This document shows positions 17,244 through 25,820 of a stretch of 55,169 nt of DNA, piece after piece. Positions within the stretch are counted from its first letter, which is position 1, and each line of letters starts with the position of its first letter. The stretch covers positions 1-55,169 of the forward strand of contig JAUPLV010000001.1 of NCBI GenBank assembly GCA_030836725.1, in the 5' to 3' direction. The notes beneath the pieces are model-generated. The model made no database searches. It was not told the origin of the DNA and saw nothing but the letters and a program-made list of their open reading frames with translations. This DNA comes from Pseudomonadota bacterium. GTDB lineage: Bacteria; Pseudomonadota; Gammaproteobacteria; Burkholderiales; Thiobacillaceae. The position numbers and the translations under genes were made by a program.

Positions 17244-18520
17244 AAATCCATATCAAGAACGGCCGCGTAATCGATCCGAAGAACGGACGCGACGAAGTTT
17301 CCGACGTGTTCGTGGCAGCGGGCAGGATCGTCGGCAACGGCCGCGCGCCGGCCGATTTCCACGCCAACCGCACGATTGACGCAACCGGCCTCGTCATCTG
17401 CCCCGGCCTGGTCGACCTGTCGGTGCGGCTGCGCGAACCCGGCTTCGAATACCGCGCCACGCTCGAATCCGAGATGCTCGCCGCCGCTTCCGGCGGCGTC
17501 ACCTCGCTGGCCTGCCCGCCCGACACCGATCCGCCGCTGGACGAGCCGGGGCTGGTCGAGATGCTGAAATTCCGGGCCAAAAACCTGCCGGGGCCGCGCG
17601 TCTATCCGATCGGCGCAATGACGCAGAAGCTCGAAGGCATGATGTTGACCGAGATGGCCGAGCTGACCGAAGCGGGCTGCCGCGCGTTCACCCAGGCCGA
17701 CGCGCCGATGACCGACACCCAGGTGCTGCTGCGCGCGATGGAATACGCCGCCACCTTCGGCTTCAGCCTGTGGCTGCGGCCGCAGGATGTGTCGCTGGCC
17801 CGCGGTGGAGTGGCGCACGACGGCGCCGTGGCCTCGCGGCTTGGACTGCCCGGCATCCCCGCGCTGGCCGAGACGGTGGCGCTGGCAACGATTCTGCAGC
17901 TGGTGCGCGAGACCGGCGCCCGCGTGCATCTGGCGCGACTGTCGACGCACGAAGGTGTCGCGATGGTGCGCGCGGCCAAGGCGCAGGGCATGGCGATCAC
18001 CTGCGATGTCGCCAGCACCCACGTGCATCTATCTGAAAACGACCTGTTCGGTTTCGATTCGCACCTGCACCTGGTGCCGCCGCTCAGAAGCGTGCGCGAC
18101 CGCGATGCGCTGCGCGAGGCGCTGCGCGACGGCGCCATCGACGCATTGTGTTCCGACCATACCCCGGTCGACGAGGACGCGAAGCAGGTTCCGTTCGGCG
18201 AATCGGCGCCCGGCGCCTCGGGCGTCGAACTGCTGCTGCCGCTGACGCTGAAATGGGCGCGCGAAATGGGCGTTCCGCTGATGCAGGCGATTGACCTGAT
18301 CTCCCGGAAGCCGGCGCAGATTCTTGGCGTTCCAGGCGGCAATCTGGACATCGGCGGCTACGCCGACCTGTGCATTTTCGACGAGACCGCCGAGTGGATC
18401 GTCAGCGCCAAAACCCTGTCCAGCCAGGGCGGCAACACCCCGTTTCTCAATCATCCGATGCAGGGGCGGGTGCGCTACACGCTGATCGACGGCCACATCG
18501 ATTTTGAAGCCCCGCACTGA
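17240..18520 (+). CDS. pyrC': Non-catalytic dihydroorotase-like PyrC' (ATCase partner)
   Basis: A 426-residue amidohydrolase-fold protein of the dihydroorotase family that has lost key metal ligands. The family's D-x-H-x-H-x-R motif reads D59-L-S61-V-R63-L-R65, so both His are gone. The later His pair region reads HLARLS instead of HxxHxS. A SDHTPVD segment near the third-quarter ligand is kept. Such PyrC' (PyrX) proteins are structural partners needed for ATCase assembly, so an active pyrC should exist elsewhere in the genome. It overlaps pyrB by four bases and is followed 40 bp later by lnt. Confidence 0.9.
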   Translation: MKIHIKNGRVIDPKNGRDEVSDVFVAAGRIVGNGRAPADFHANRTIDATGLVICPGLVDLSVRLREPGFEYRATLESEMLAAASGGVTSLACPPDTDPPLDEPGLVEMLKFRAKNLPGPRVYPIGAMTQKLEGMMLTEMAELTEAGCRAFTQADAPMTDTQVLLRAMEYAATFGFSLWLRPQDVSLARGGVAHDGAVASRLGLPGIPALAETVALATILQLVRETGARVHLARLSTHEGVAMVRAAKAQGMAITCDVASTHVHLSENDLFGFDSHLHLVPPLRSVRDRDALREALRDGAIDALCSDHTPVDEDAKQVPFGESAPGASGVELLLPLTLKWAREMGVPLMQAIDLISRKPAQILGVPGGNLDIGGYADLCIFDETAEWIVSAKTLSSQGGNTPFLNHPMQGRVRYTLIDGHIDFEAPH

Positions 18521-18560
18521 GCCGGGCACGGTCAGCCCCGGCAGGTAGACCGCACGCCCC

Positions 18561-20060
18561 ATGCGCCGCGCCTCTTTCCCATTATTGCTGATCAGCCTGG
18601 TCGCCGGCGCACTGGCCGTGGCCGGCTTCGCGCCGTTCGGCCTGTGGCCGCTGCCGATGCTGAGCCTGGCTGCGTTGTTTGCGTTGATGCTGCGTACCCG
18701 CTCCGCCCGTGCCGGTTTCGCCATCGGCCTGTCGTGGGGGCTGGGATTCTTCATTGCCGGAGTGAGCTGGATATACGTCAGCCTGTCCGTGTACGGCGGC
18801 ATGGCGGCATGGCTGGCGGCGCTGGCAACCCTTTTGTTCTGTGCGGTGCTGGCGCTGTTTCCGGCAATCGTCGGCGCGCTGCAGGCGCGCTGGGCCGCCC
18901 CGCCCGCGCTGCGTTTGCTGCTGCTGATTCCGCTGTTGTGGGGCGTGACGGAATGGGTGCGCGGCTGGCTTTTCACCGGCTTCCCCTGGCTGGTGGCGGG
19001 CTATTCGCAGGCGCCGGACAGCCCGCTGGCGGGTTATGCGCCGCTGGTTGGCGTGTATGGCGTGTCGTTTCTGCTGGCACTGGTCGCGGCCCTGCTGGCG
19101 TGGAGCGTGACGACACGCGGTTTGCTGGCGCAGCGCGCCTGGGCGGCGACGGCGATCGTCGCGATGCTCGTCGGCGGGCAGGCCCTGAGCGGCATCGACT
19201 GGACGACACCGGACGGCGCCCCGACCTCGGTGGCGTTGCTGCAGGGCAACATCCCGCAGGACTTGAAATGGGATCCGGAAATCACCCGCACCACCCTCGA
19301 CAGCTATCTGAACATGGCCGCCGCTTCGCCCGCGCAGCTGATCGTGCTGCCCGAAACAGCCCTGCCGCTGTTTGAATCCGATCTCCCCGAAACGGATCGT
19401 GCCGCGCTGGAGTCGATCGGCCGGAAAAATGGCGGCGACGTGCTGAGCGGATTGCCCACCGGCTCACTGTATGGCGCTTATTACAATAGCGTGGTCAGTT
19501 TCGGCAGCGCACCCAGCCAACATTATCACAAAGGTCACCTGGTGCCGTTCGGGGAGTACATTCCCCTGAAGGCGGTCTGGGGCTGGGTGATCGAGGTGCT
19601 GCACATCCCGCTTTCGGATTTTGCACGGGGCGCCGTCGACCAACGGCCCCTCGCCATCGGCGGCCAGCGGGTGGCCGCCAATATCTGCTACGAGGACGTG
19701 TTTGGAGAGGAAATCATCCGCCAACTGCCCGAGGCCAGCGTGCTGGTAAACGTCAGCAATCTGGCATGGTTCGGCGATTCGTTCGCACCCAGGCAACACG
19801 CGCAGATTTCGCAGATGCGCGCGCTGGAAACCGGCCGCATGATGCTGCGCTCCACCAATACCGGAGTCACCGCGATCATCGATGCCAAGGGCCGCATGCT
19901 GGCCAGCCTGCCGCTTTTTACCGCAGGCAGCCTGTCCGGAAAAATCCAGGGATACGCCGGCAGCACGCCCTACGTACGCTGGGGCAACGCGCCGGTGCTG
20001 ATGCTGTGGGGAATATTGGGAATCGGGCTGCTCTGGGCCAGGCTCAGGCAACGGCCCTGA
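18561..20060 (+). CDS. lnt: Apolipoprotein N-acyltransferase
   Basis: A 499-residue inner-membrane enzyme that adds the third acyl chain to the N-terminal Cys of lipoproteins. The first roughly 210 residues hold about six membrane helices. The periplasmic nitrilase domain follows with the Glu-Lys-Cys triad visible as E265 (LPETALP), K324 (HYHKGHLVPFGEY) and C376 (NICYEDVFGE). A final helix anchors the C-terminus (VLMLWGILGIGLLWA). The length equals the usual 500-520. It lies 40 bp after pyrC' and converges on dut. Confidence 0.95.
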   Translation: MRRASFPLLLISLVAGALAVAGFAPFGLWPLPMLSLAALFALMLRTRSARAGFAIGLSWGLGFFIAGVSWIYVSLSVYGGMAAWLAALATLLFCAVLALFPAIVGALQARWAAPPALRLLLLIPLLWGVTEWVRGWLFTGFPWLVAGYSQAPDSPLAGYAPLVGVYGVSFLLALVAALLAWSVTTRGLLAQRAWAATAIVAMLVGGQALSGIDWTTPDGAPTSVALLQGNIPQDLKWDPEITRTTLDSYLNMAAASPAQLIVLPETALPLFESDLPETDRAALESIGRKNGGDVLSGLPTGSLYGAYYNSVVSFGSAPSQHYHKGHLVPFGEYIPLKAVWGWVIEVLHIPLSDFARGAVDQRPLAIGGQRVAANICYEDVFGEEIIRQLPEASVLVNVSNLAWFGDSFAPRQHAQISQMRALETGRMMLRSTNTGVTAIIDAKGRMLASLPLFTAGSLSGKIQGYAGSTPYVRWGNAPVLMLWGILGIGLLWARLRQRP

Positions 20061-20126
20061 TCCACCTCCTGGCGGCGGCACGCCCGCGACGCTTTTGCGT
20101 GGAAGCGGTGCCCACGCTTCGCGGAA

Positions 20127-20573
20127 CTATTTCCGCCCGGTGCTCCCGAATCCGCCTTCACCGCGTTCGCTCGTGGAGAAGTCCTCCACCACGTTGAACT
20201 CGGCCTGCACCACCGGCACGATGACCAGCTGGGCCAGGCGTTCCATCGGCGCGAGCTCGAATGCCTGCTGGCCGCGGTTCCAGGCGGAAACCATGAGCTG
20301 GCCCTGATAGTCCGAGTCGATCAGGCCCACCAGATTGCCCAGCACGATGCCGTGCTTGTGGCCCAGACCCGAGCGGGGCAGGATCAGCGCCGCATAGCCG
20401 GGATCGGCCAGATGGATGGCCATGCCGGTCGGGATCAGCCGGGTTTCGCCCGGCTCCAGTACCAGCGCCGCATCGATACAGGCGCGCAAATCGAGGCCGG
20501 CGGCGCCAGCGGTGGCGTAATGCGGCATTTGATCGCGCAGGCGCGCGTCGAGAATCTTCACATCCATCTTCAT
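20127..20573 (-). CDS. dut: Deoxyuridine 5'-triphosphate nucleotidohydrolase (dUTPase)
   Basis: A 148-residue trimeric dUTPase that hydrolyses dUTP to dUMP and pyrophosphate, keeping uracil out of DNA and feeding dTMP synthesis. All five motifs are present in order: AGAAGLDLRA, PRSGLGHKHGI, GLIDSDYQGQLMVS (with the catalytic Asp), ERLAQLVI, and the C-terminal Arg/Gly arm RGEGGFGSTGR that closes over substrate. It starts 17 bp after the coaBC stop on the same strand, the dfp-dut pairing common in proteobacteria. Confidence 0.96.
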   Translation of the reverse strand: MKMDVKILDARLRDQMPHYATAGAAGLDLRACIDAALVLEPGETRLIPTGMAIHLADPGYAALILPRSGLGHKHGIVLGNLVGLIDSDYQGQLMVSAWNRGQQAFELAPMERLAQLVIVPVVQAEFNVVEDFSTSERGEGGFGSTGRK

Positions 20574-20590
20574 TTTTCGTCGGGCTCTCG

Positions 20591-21760
20591 TCAGTGCAAC
20601 AGATCCGCAAGGTGGTCGATCAAGCGGCGCGCCTGGGTCAACTTGTCGGCGCGCGGCAGCGGATGCCGGCCACGGTCATCGAACAGCACCAACTCGGCCG
20701 TGTCCTGCCCGAGCGTGTCCTGCGCCAGATTGCCGACCAGCAAGGGCAGTTTTTTCTTCAGGCGCTTGGACTCGGCATGTTCCGCCAGGCGTTCGGTCTC
20801 GGCGGCGAAACCGACGCAGAACGGCGCATCGGGCAAGGCGGCCACCTCGGCCAGGATATCGGGATTGGGTACCAGATGCAGCGTCATCCCGCCGCTTTTC
20901 TTGATTTTCTGCGTCGCGGCATGGTCCACCCGATAATCGGCCACCGCCGCCACCGCGATGAAGGCATCGCTCGGCAGTTCGGCCAGCACCGCGCCGCGCA
21001 TGTCGGCCGCGCTGCGCACGTCGATGCGGCGCACCCCCGCCGGCGTCGCGAGGCAGGTCGGCCCCGACACCAGGCACACCGCGGCGCCCGCCTCCGCGGC
21101 CGCCTGCGCGATCGCATAGCCCATCTTGCCGGAACTCAGGTTGGTCAGCCCGCGCACCGGGTCGATCGGCTCGAAGGTGGGGCCGGCCGTGATCAGGATG
21201 CGCTTGCCCGCCAGTCCGCCCGCGCACATGGGCAGCGCGGCCAGAATTTCAGCCGGCTCCAGCATCCGCCCGAGGCCGGTTTCGCCGCAGGCCTGCTCGC
21301 CCGCCGCCGGCCCCAGCACGCTGACGCCGTCCGCGCGCAGCTGTTCGAGATTGCGTTGGGTCGGCGCGGCCGCCCACATTTCCCGGTTCATCGCGGGGGC
21401 GACGGCAAGTCCGCAGGTGCGCGCCAGACACAGGGTCGACAGCAGGTCGTCGGCGCGGCCCTGCGCCAGCCTGGCCAGAAAATCAGCCGAGGCGGGCGCC
21501 ACCAGAATCAGGTCGGCGTCGCGCGACAGATGGATGTGTTCCATGCCGTCGCCGCTGGCGGAATCCCACAGCGAAGCCAGCACCGGCTTGCCAGACAGGG
21601 CCTGAAAGGTGAGCGGGGCGACAAACCGCTGCGCGGCGTCGGTCATTGCCACCCGCACCTCGGCGCCGCCCTTGACCAGCAAACGGCACAACTCGGCCGC
21701 CTTGTAGGCGGCGATGCCGCCGGTGACGCCGAGGAGGATTTTTTTGTGCGTCAGCGACAC
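20591..21760 (-). CDS. coaBC: Bifunctional phosphopantothenoylcysteine decarboxylase / phosphopantothenate-cysteine ligase
   Basis: A fused coenzyme A enzyme of about 389 residues. The N-terminal flavoprotein CoaC half carries the FMN motif LLGVTGGIAAYKAAEL, the active-site His in EHIHLSRDADL, PAMNREMW and the substrate-clamp CGETGLGRM. The C-terminal CoaB half starts at ILITAGPTFEPIDPVR and includes NLSSGKMGYAIA and KIKKSGG. The exact start is uncertain: GTG codons lie at 21760, 21766 and 21775, and the first is chosen because GGGA lies about nine bases before it. It is divergent from radC across about 60 bp and upstream of dut. Confidence 0.93.
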   Translation of the reverse strand: MSLTHKKILLGVTGGIAAYKAAELCRLLVKGGAEVRVAMTDAAQRFVAPLTFQALSGKPVLASLWDSASGDGMEHIHLSRDADLILVAPASADFLARLAQGRADDLLSTLCLARTCGLAVAPAMNREMWAAAPTQRNLEQLRADGVSVLGPAAGEQACGETGLGRMLEPAEILAALPMCAGGLAGKRILITAGPTFEPIDPVRGLTNLSSGKMGYAIAQAAAEAGAAVCLVSGPTCLATPAGVRRIDVRSAADMRGAVLAELPSDAFIAVAAVADYRVDHAATQKIKKSGGMTLHLVPNPDILAEVAALPDAPFCVGFAAETERLAEHAESKRLKKKLPLLVGNLAQDTLGQDTAELVLFDDRGRHPLPRADKLTQARRLIDHLADLLH

Positions 21761-21822
21761 GATCACGATTCCCACGCTGTTTTTGCATAACAATGGCCAC
21801 ATTCTACGGGAGAGATATCGGC

Positions 21823-22497
21823 ATGGCGATTTGTGACTGGCCGGAAGACACGCGCCCACGCGAAAAGCTGCTGAAACAGGGGGCGGCGGTGCTGACCGAC
21901 GCCGAACTGGTCGCGGTTTTCCTGCGCACCGGCATGGTCGGCAAAAGCGCGGTCGATCTCGGGCGCGAACTGATCGAGCGGTTTGGCGGGCTGGGCGGCC
22001 TGTGCCGCGCGGACAAAAAATCCGCCTGCGCCGCCCCCGGCGTCGGCGAGGCCAAATACGCGCTGCTGCAGGCGGTGATGGAAATGGCACGCCGCACCCT
22101 GGCCGAGGACATGCAGGCGGGCGACGCACTGACCTCCCCCGCGGCCGTGCGCGACTATCTGCGGCTGATCCTGCGCAACAAGGAATATGAAGTGTTCTGC
22201 TGCGTGTTTCTCGATGCGCAGAACCGGGTACTCGCGGTGGAGGAGCTGTTTCGCGGCACCCTGACGCAAACCAGCGTCTACCCGCGCGAGATCATCAAGC
22301 GCGCGTTGCTTCACAACGCCGCCGCACTGATTCTGGCGCACAACCACCCGAGCGGCGTGGCCGAACCCAGCCAGGCCGACCGCACCCTCACCCTGAGACT
22401 GGCGGACGCGCTGGCGCTGGTGGACATCCGCGTCCTCGACCATTTCATCGTGGCAGGCGCGTCCTCACTGTCGTTCAAGGAAGCCGGCCACCTCTGA
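21823..22497 (+). CDS. radC: RadC family JAB/MPN-domain protein
   Basis: A 224-residue protein. The N-terminal helical region has a helix-hairpin-helix-like GVGEAKYALLQA, and the C-terminal MPN domain carries the JAMM metal motif: Glu in VEELFRGTL, then HNHPSG and the SxxD ending (SQAD). The role of RadC is unresolved; despite its name, a repair function is not proven. The start at 21823 gives the canonical MAICDWPEDTRPREKLL and has GGGAGA upstream; the in-frame ATG at 21793 would add ten atypical residues. It is followed by rpmB-rpmG, a neighbourhood conserved in proteobacteria. Confidence 0.93.
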   Translation: MAICDWPEDTRPREKLLKQGAAVLTDAELVAVFLRTGMVGKSAVDLGRELIERFGGLGGLCRADKKSACAAPGVGEAKYALLQAVMEMARRTLAEDMQAGDALTSPAAVRDYLRLILRNKEYEVFCCVFLDAQNRVLAVEELFRGTLTQTSVYPREIIKRALLHNAAALILAHNHPSGVAEPSQADRTLTLRLADALALVDIRVLDHFIVAGASSLSFKEAGHL

Positions 22498-22510
22498 GCC
22501 GCGATCGAAC

Positions 22511-22540
22511 TTGCCCCGGACTTGAAAGCTGTGGTATAAA
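22511..22540 (+). promoter_or_regulatory. Extended -10 sigma70 promoter for rpmB-rpmG
   Basis: TTGCCC at 22511-22516 and TATAAA at 22535-22540 with an 18-bp spacer. The -10 is preceded by TG at 22532-22533, an extended -10 element. It lies about 70 bp before rpmB in the gap after radC. Confidence 0.6.
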
Positions 22541-22608
22541 TCGCGGTTCTCGGGTTGACCATTGTCGTTGACCCTAAATGGTTAACCTTTAATTTTTGGA
22601 GCAGAATC

Positions 22609-22845
22609 ATGGCTCGCGTATGCGTCGTGACGGGCAAAAAGCCCATGGTCGGGAACAACGTTTCCCACGCCAACAATAGAACCAAGCGTCGTTTCCTGCC
22701 GAACCTGCAATACCGCCGGTTCTGGGTCGAGAGCGAAAATCGCTGGGTACGTATGCGCTTGTCCACTGCGGCACTGCGCACCATCGACAAGAATGGCATC
22801 GATTCCGTTCTTGCCGACCTGCGCGCTCGCGGCGAAGCCATTTAA
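22609..22845 (+). CDS. rpmB: 50S ribosomal protein L28
   Basis: A 78-residue basic protein starting MARVCVVTGKKPMVGNNVSH, the L28 signature, with the FLPNLQYRRFWVESENRWVR block and a C-terminal helix. L28 binds 23S rRNA near the E-site side of the large subunit. Only one of the Cys positions used by zinc-binding versions is seen, so this is the zinc-free form. It is followed 15 bp later by rpmG, the standard operon, with its own AAGGAG ribosome site for the second gene. Confidence 0.97.
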   Translation: MARVCVVTGKKPMVGNNVSHANNRTKRRFLPNLQYRRFWVESENRWVRMRLSTAALRTIDKNGIDSVLADLRARGEAI

Positions 22846-22860
22846 TCAAGGAGAACGATC

Positions 22861-23028
22861 ATGGCTAAAGGCGGACGCGAAAAGATCAAGTTGGAGTCCA
22901 CTGCGGGCACCGGACACTTCTACACCACCACCAAGAACAAGAAAACCATGCCCGAGAAAATGGAGATCAGCAAGTTCGATCCCAAGGCTCGCAAGCATGT
23001 GATGTACAAGGAAACCAAGCTGAAATAA
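22861..23028 (+). CDS. rpmG: 50S ribosomal protein L33
   Basis: A 55-residue basic protein starting MAKGGREKIKLESTAGTGHF and ending in KARKHVMYKETKLK, the full L33 length. It has no cysteines, so it is the C-minus, zinc-independent paralogue. L33 binds 23S rRNA near the E site. AAGGAG lies seven bases before the ATG. It is the last gene of the rpmB-rpmG operon and is followed directly by a terminator. Confidence 0.97.
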   Translation: MAKGGREKIKLESTAGTGHFYTTTKNKKTMPEKMEISKFDPKARKHVMYKETKLK

Positions 23029-23045
23029 GCCGGGTTACCGCCCGT

Positions 23046-23073
23046 AAAAAACCCGCCTTATGGCGGGTTTTTT
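23046..23073. terminator. Bidirectional intrinsic terminator
   Basis: AAAAAACCCGCC, a TTAT loop, then GGCGGGTTTTTT: a 12-bp perfect inverted repeat with U-runs on both strands. It ends rpmB-rpmG and also overlaps the stop codon of the convergent GGDEF/EAL gene. Confidence 0.93.
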
Positions 23074-25294
23074 AATGGTCCAAGCACGCGCACCCCGGTT
23101 CGGGCAGCAGTTTCACGAACTCTTCGAACGAGAGCGGCCGCCCGAGCAGGAATCCCTGCATGTCGTCGCAGCCCAGTTGCAGAAGGACGGCGCGTTGCGC
23201 CTCGGTTTCGACGCCTTCGGCGATCACCTTCAGCCCCAGGCTGTGCCCCATGCTGATGATGGCGGACACGATCTGCCGGTCGGTTTCCGATTCCGCGATG
23301 TCCTGCACAAAAGCACGGTCGATCTTGAGCCGGTGGATGGCGAATCGCTTGAGATAGGCGAGATTGGAGTAGCCGGTTCCAAAGTCGTCCACCGCGAATT
23401 CAAAGCCCTGCTTGCCGAGCTCCTGCAAACCGGCCTCGGCGGAGAAATCCTTGCTCATCAACGCGCTTTCGGTGAACTCCAGCTCGACGCATGCCGGCGT
23501 CAGACCATGTCGTTTGAGCGGCGCGACGAACTCCTCCACGAGGTCTTTCTGGCGCATCTGCAGAGGGGACACATTGATGGCCACCCGCAGGCTTCCGGGC
23601 TTGAACCGGCCGCACAATGTGGCGACGTTTCGGGCGGCCTCATCCAGCACCCAGCGGCCCAGTTCCAGAATCAAGCCGCTTTCCTCGGCGATGGAAATAA
23701 ACCGGCTTGGCGGAATGTCGCCCATGGTAGGGTGGCGCCAGCGCGCAAGAACCTCGACCCCGATCAGTTCGCCATCAGCCAGCCGGAACTGCGGCTGCCA
23801 GGCCAGCGCCAGGCCGCCTTCGCGCAATCGGATGCGCAGGGCATTCTCCAGGTGCACGCGCTCGGCCAGATGCCGGTTCAACTCCGGCGTGTAGAACGAG
23901 TGGCTTGCCCGCCCACCTTCCTTGGCACGGTACATTGCTGCGTCGGCATTGCTGACCAGCAGCTCCACGCTATCGCCGTCTTCCGGGAATCGAGCGATGC
24001 CGATGCCGGCTGAAATGTGGGTATCGTTTCCGTCAATACGGATGGGCGGCTCGAAGACATCGATGATCCTGCGCGCCATCGTCGCGGATCTCCAGTGTTC
24101 CTCGGACTCCTGGAGGATGACGGCAAACTCATCCCCCCCCCAGCGCGCGACCGTGTCCGATGCGCGCACCACGCCACGCAAACGATGTGCGGCCTGGGCA
24201 AGCAGACGATCGCCGAAGCTGTGTCCAAGGGAGTCGTTGATTTCCTTGAAGCGGTCGAGGTCGAGAAGCAAGAGCGTAAATCCGCTCTGGTCGACCCGCG
24301 CCTTGGCCATGACCTGCTCCAGCCGGTCGTAAAACAACTGACGGTTGGGGAGCTCGGTCAATGGATCGTAATAGGCCAGATCATGCAGGCGTTTCTGGAC
24401 CTCCTTGTGCTGGCTGATATCGGAGAAGACGCCGGCATAGTGGGTGATCTTGCCCGATCCGTCGCGTATGGCATTGATATGCAGCCACTCCGGATAAACC
24501 TCGCCATTCTTGCGCCGGTTCAATATTTCCCCGCTCCAGACGCCGCCCTCCTTGAGGGCGGACCACATGGCCTGGTAGAAATCCGGCCCGTGGTGGCCAG
24601 AACCGAGAATTTGCGGCGTTTTACCCCTGGCATCCTCCATGGAATAGCCGGTGGTGGCGGTAAAAGCACGGTTGACCGCAATGATGCGGGCTTGCGCGTC
24701 GGTCACCATGATGCCTTCGCTGGTGGTTTCGAAAACCGAGGCTGCGATGCGGCTGTTATCGAGCTCTGCCTGCAGCAGCTGGATCAGGGAGGTGCATCCC
24801 TCGCTCAGCAGGTGCTCGGATTTGGAGAGGGCGGCAAACAGGCTGGCGCTGGTGACCACGCCGAGGAACTCGCCCTTGACGTCCAGCACCGGAAGAAAGT
24901 CCTCCCGCGCGCCTTGCAGAAGGTCGATCGCCAGTTCCAGGGGGGCCTCTTCCGTCAGCGGGTGGGAAGAGCGCAGGTCGACAAGATCGGAAAAAAGCCC
25001 GTCCGGGAAGAGCACTGCCTGTCTTTCCGAAACCAGCCCAAGAAAGCGCTGGCCTTCGAACACCGTGAACATCCTCACGTTGCTTCCTGTATCCGCCAGT
25101 TCCTGGTAACACTGGTCGGCCCGAACACGCATCGAGAGGGGGGAAAGGGCGCAGCGCAATGTCGTCCTGGCGCTCATCGGGATTTGGTCTCGATTCGAGT
25201 TTTCAGGTGCGGGACCGGAATTTCTTCCGGGCTCATTGTCGGACAACGCATTCGCAGGATGAGTCGCCAGGGAGAACGCGCAGGATAGGGGCAT
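23072..25294 (-). CDS. CBS-like/PAS/GGDEF/EAL cyclic-di-GMP signalling protein
   Basis: About 740 residues in four parts: a CBS-pair-like N-terminus (about 45-155, FLGLVSERQAVL and FLGVVTSASLFAAL), a PAS sensor (about 180-295), a GGDEF cyclase domain with intact RWGGDEF near 384-390 and an RxxD inhibitory site five residues before it, and an EAL-type phosphodiesterase domain whose signature reads EVL. The EAL domain keeps DDFGTGYSNL, KIDRAF, AEGVET and QGFLLGRP, so it may hydrolyse c-di-GMP. Both activities are plausible; the balance is unknown. The start is uncertain: ATG at 25294 is used, with TTG 25306 or ATG 25177 as alternatives. No membrane helix is evident, so it is probably cytosolic. 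Confidence 0.9.
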   Translation of the reverse strand: MPLSCAFSLATHPANALSDNEPGRNSGPAPENSNRDQIPMSARTTLRCALSPLSMRVRADQCYQELADTGSNVRMFTVFEGQRFLGLVSERQAVLFPDGLFSDLVDLRSSHPLTEEAPLELAIDLLQGAREDFLPVLDVKGEFLGVVTSASLFAALSKSEHLLSEGCTSLIQLLQAELDNSRIAASVFETTSEGIMVTDAQARIIAVNRAFTATTGYSMEDARGKTPQILGSGHHGPDFYQAMWSALKEGGVWSGEILNRRKNGEVYPEWLHINAIRDGSGKITHYAGVFSDISQHKEVQKRLHDLAYYDPLTELPNRQLFYDRLEQVMAKARVDQSGFTLLLLDLDRFKEINDSLGHSFGDRLLAQAAHRLRGVVRASDTVARWGGDEFAVILQESEEHWRSATMARRIIDVFEPPIRIDGNDTHISAGIGIARFPEDGDSVELLVSNADAAMYRAKEGGRASHSFYTPELNRHLAERVHLENALRIRLREGGLALAWQPQFRLADGELIGVEVLARWRHPTMGDIPPSRFISIAEESGLILELGRWVLDEAARNVATLCGRFKPGSLRVAINVSPLQMRQKDLVEEFVAPLKRHGLTPACVELEFTESALMSKDFSAEAGLQELGKQGFEFAVDDFGTGYSNLAYLKRFAIHRLKIDRAFVQDIAESETDRQIVSAIISMGHSLGLKVIAEGVETEAQRAVLLQLGCDDMQGFLLGRPLSFEEFVKLLPEPGCACLDH

Positions 25295-25327
25295 GGTTAT
25301 GCTCAAGCTTAAAGAAGATGCTTTGTT

Positions 25328-25757
25328 TTATTTCGACAAGGGCCTTGCGGGCGCGCAATGCACGCCCAACCCAGATTTACAGTCGGACCAAAGAGCCGCC
25401 TGCGAGTTCTTGGGCGTGGCTGCGCAGGCGCTTGCTCTTGCCCGGCAGGGTGTCGAGTCCGGCACGGTCGGCGGGCTCTTTGCTCAGCCAGCGGCGGAAG
25501 CTGTCGAGGCTCCAACTATTCGACAGGTTCGCGCCGGCTTTCAGCTTGGCAATTTCGGCCGCGCTGTCGTCACGCACGCTCCGCACAAAGCGCGTCATCA
25601 CATCGTAACGGTGGGTGACAATGGGATGCTGGTCAACGGCGCGATGCGCCTGCGAACGGTGCGGAAAAATGGTTACAGCGGCGATGGCGACATGGGTTAG
25701 TCCAAGCGTGACCAGCGCATATCCCCACCACGGTAAAACAAACAAGCCTAATTGCAT
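25328..25757 (-). pseudogene. Internally deleted, frameshifted fatty acid desaturase remnant
   Basis: The frame from 25757 starts LFVLPWWGYALVTLGLTH and keeps the first histidine box HRSQAHRA, as in membrane acyl-CoA/acyl-lipid desaturases. It then jumps straight to RYDVMTRFVRSVRDD, which resembles the C-terminal tail of the same family. The core with the other two histidine boxes (HRKHH- and HNNHH-like) is missing. Near 25400 the frame also shifts: the conserved QELAALW ending is recovered only in another frame, which stops at 25328. The two damages together indicate decay and not a short functional gene. The family match is from memory of its motifs, not a search. Confidence 0.75.
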
Positions 25758-25820
25758 GGCTCAATAGTATAAAAGGATTGAAATGTCTTATATTATGCAG
25801 ACAATCCCTAAGGAAATCAA

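Noticed and set aside
25293..25700. 135-residue plus-strand frame in the desaturase remnant
   Set aside because: It is antisense to sequence with clear desaturase similarity and shows no family features.
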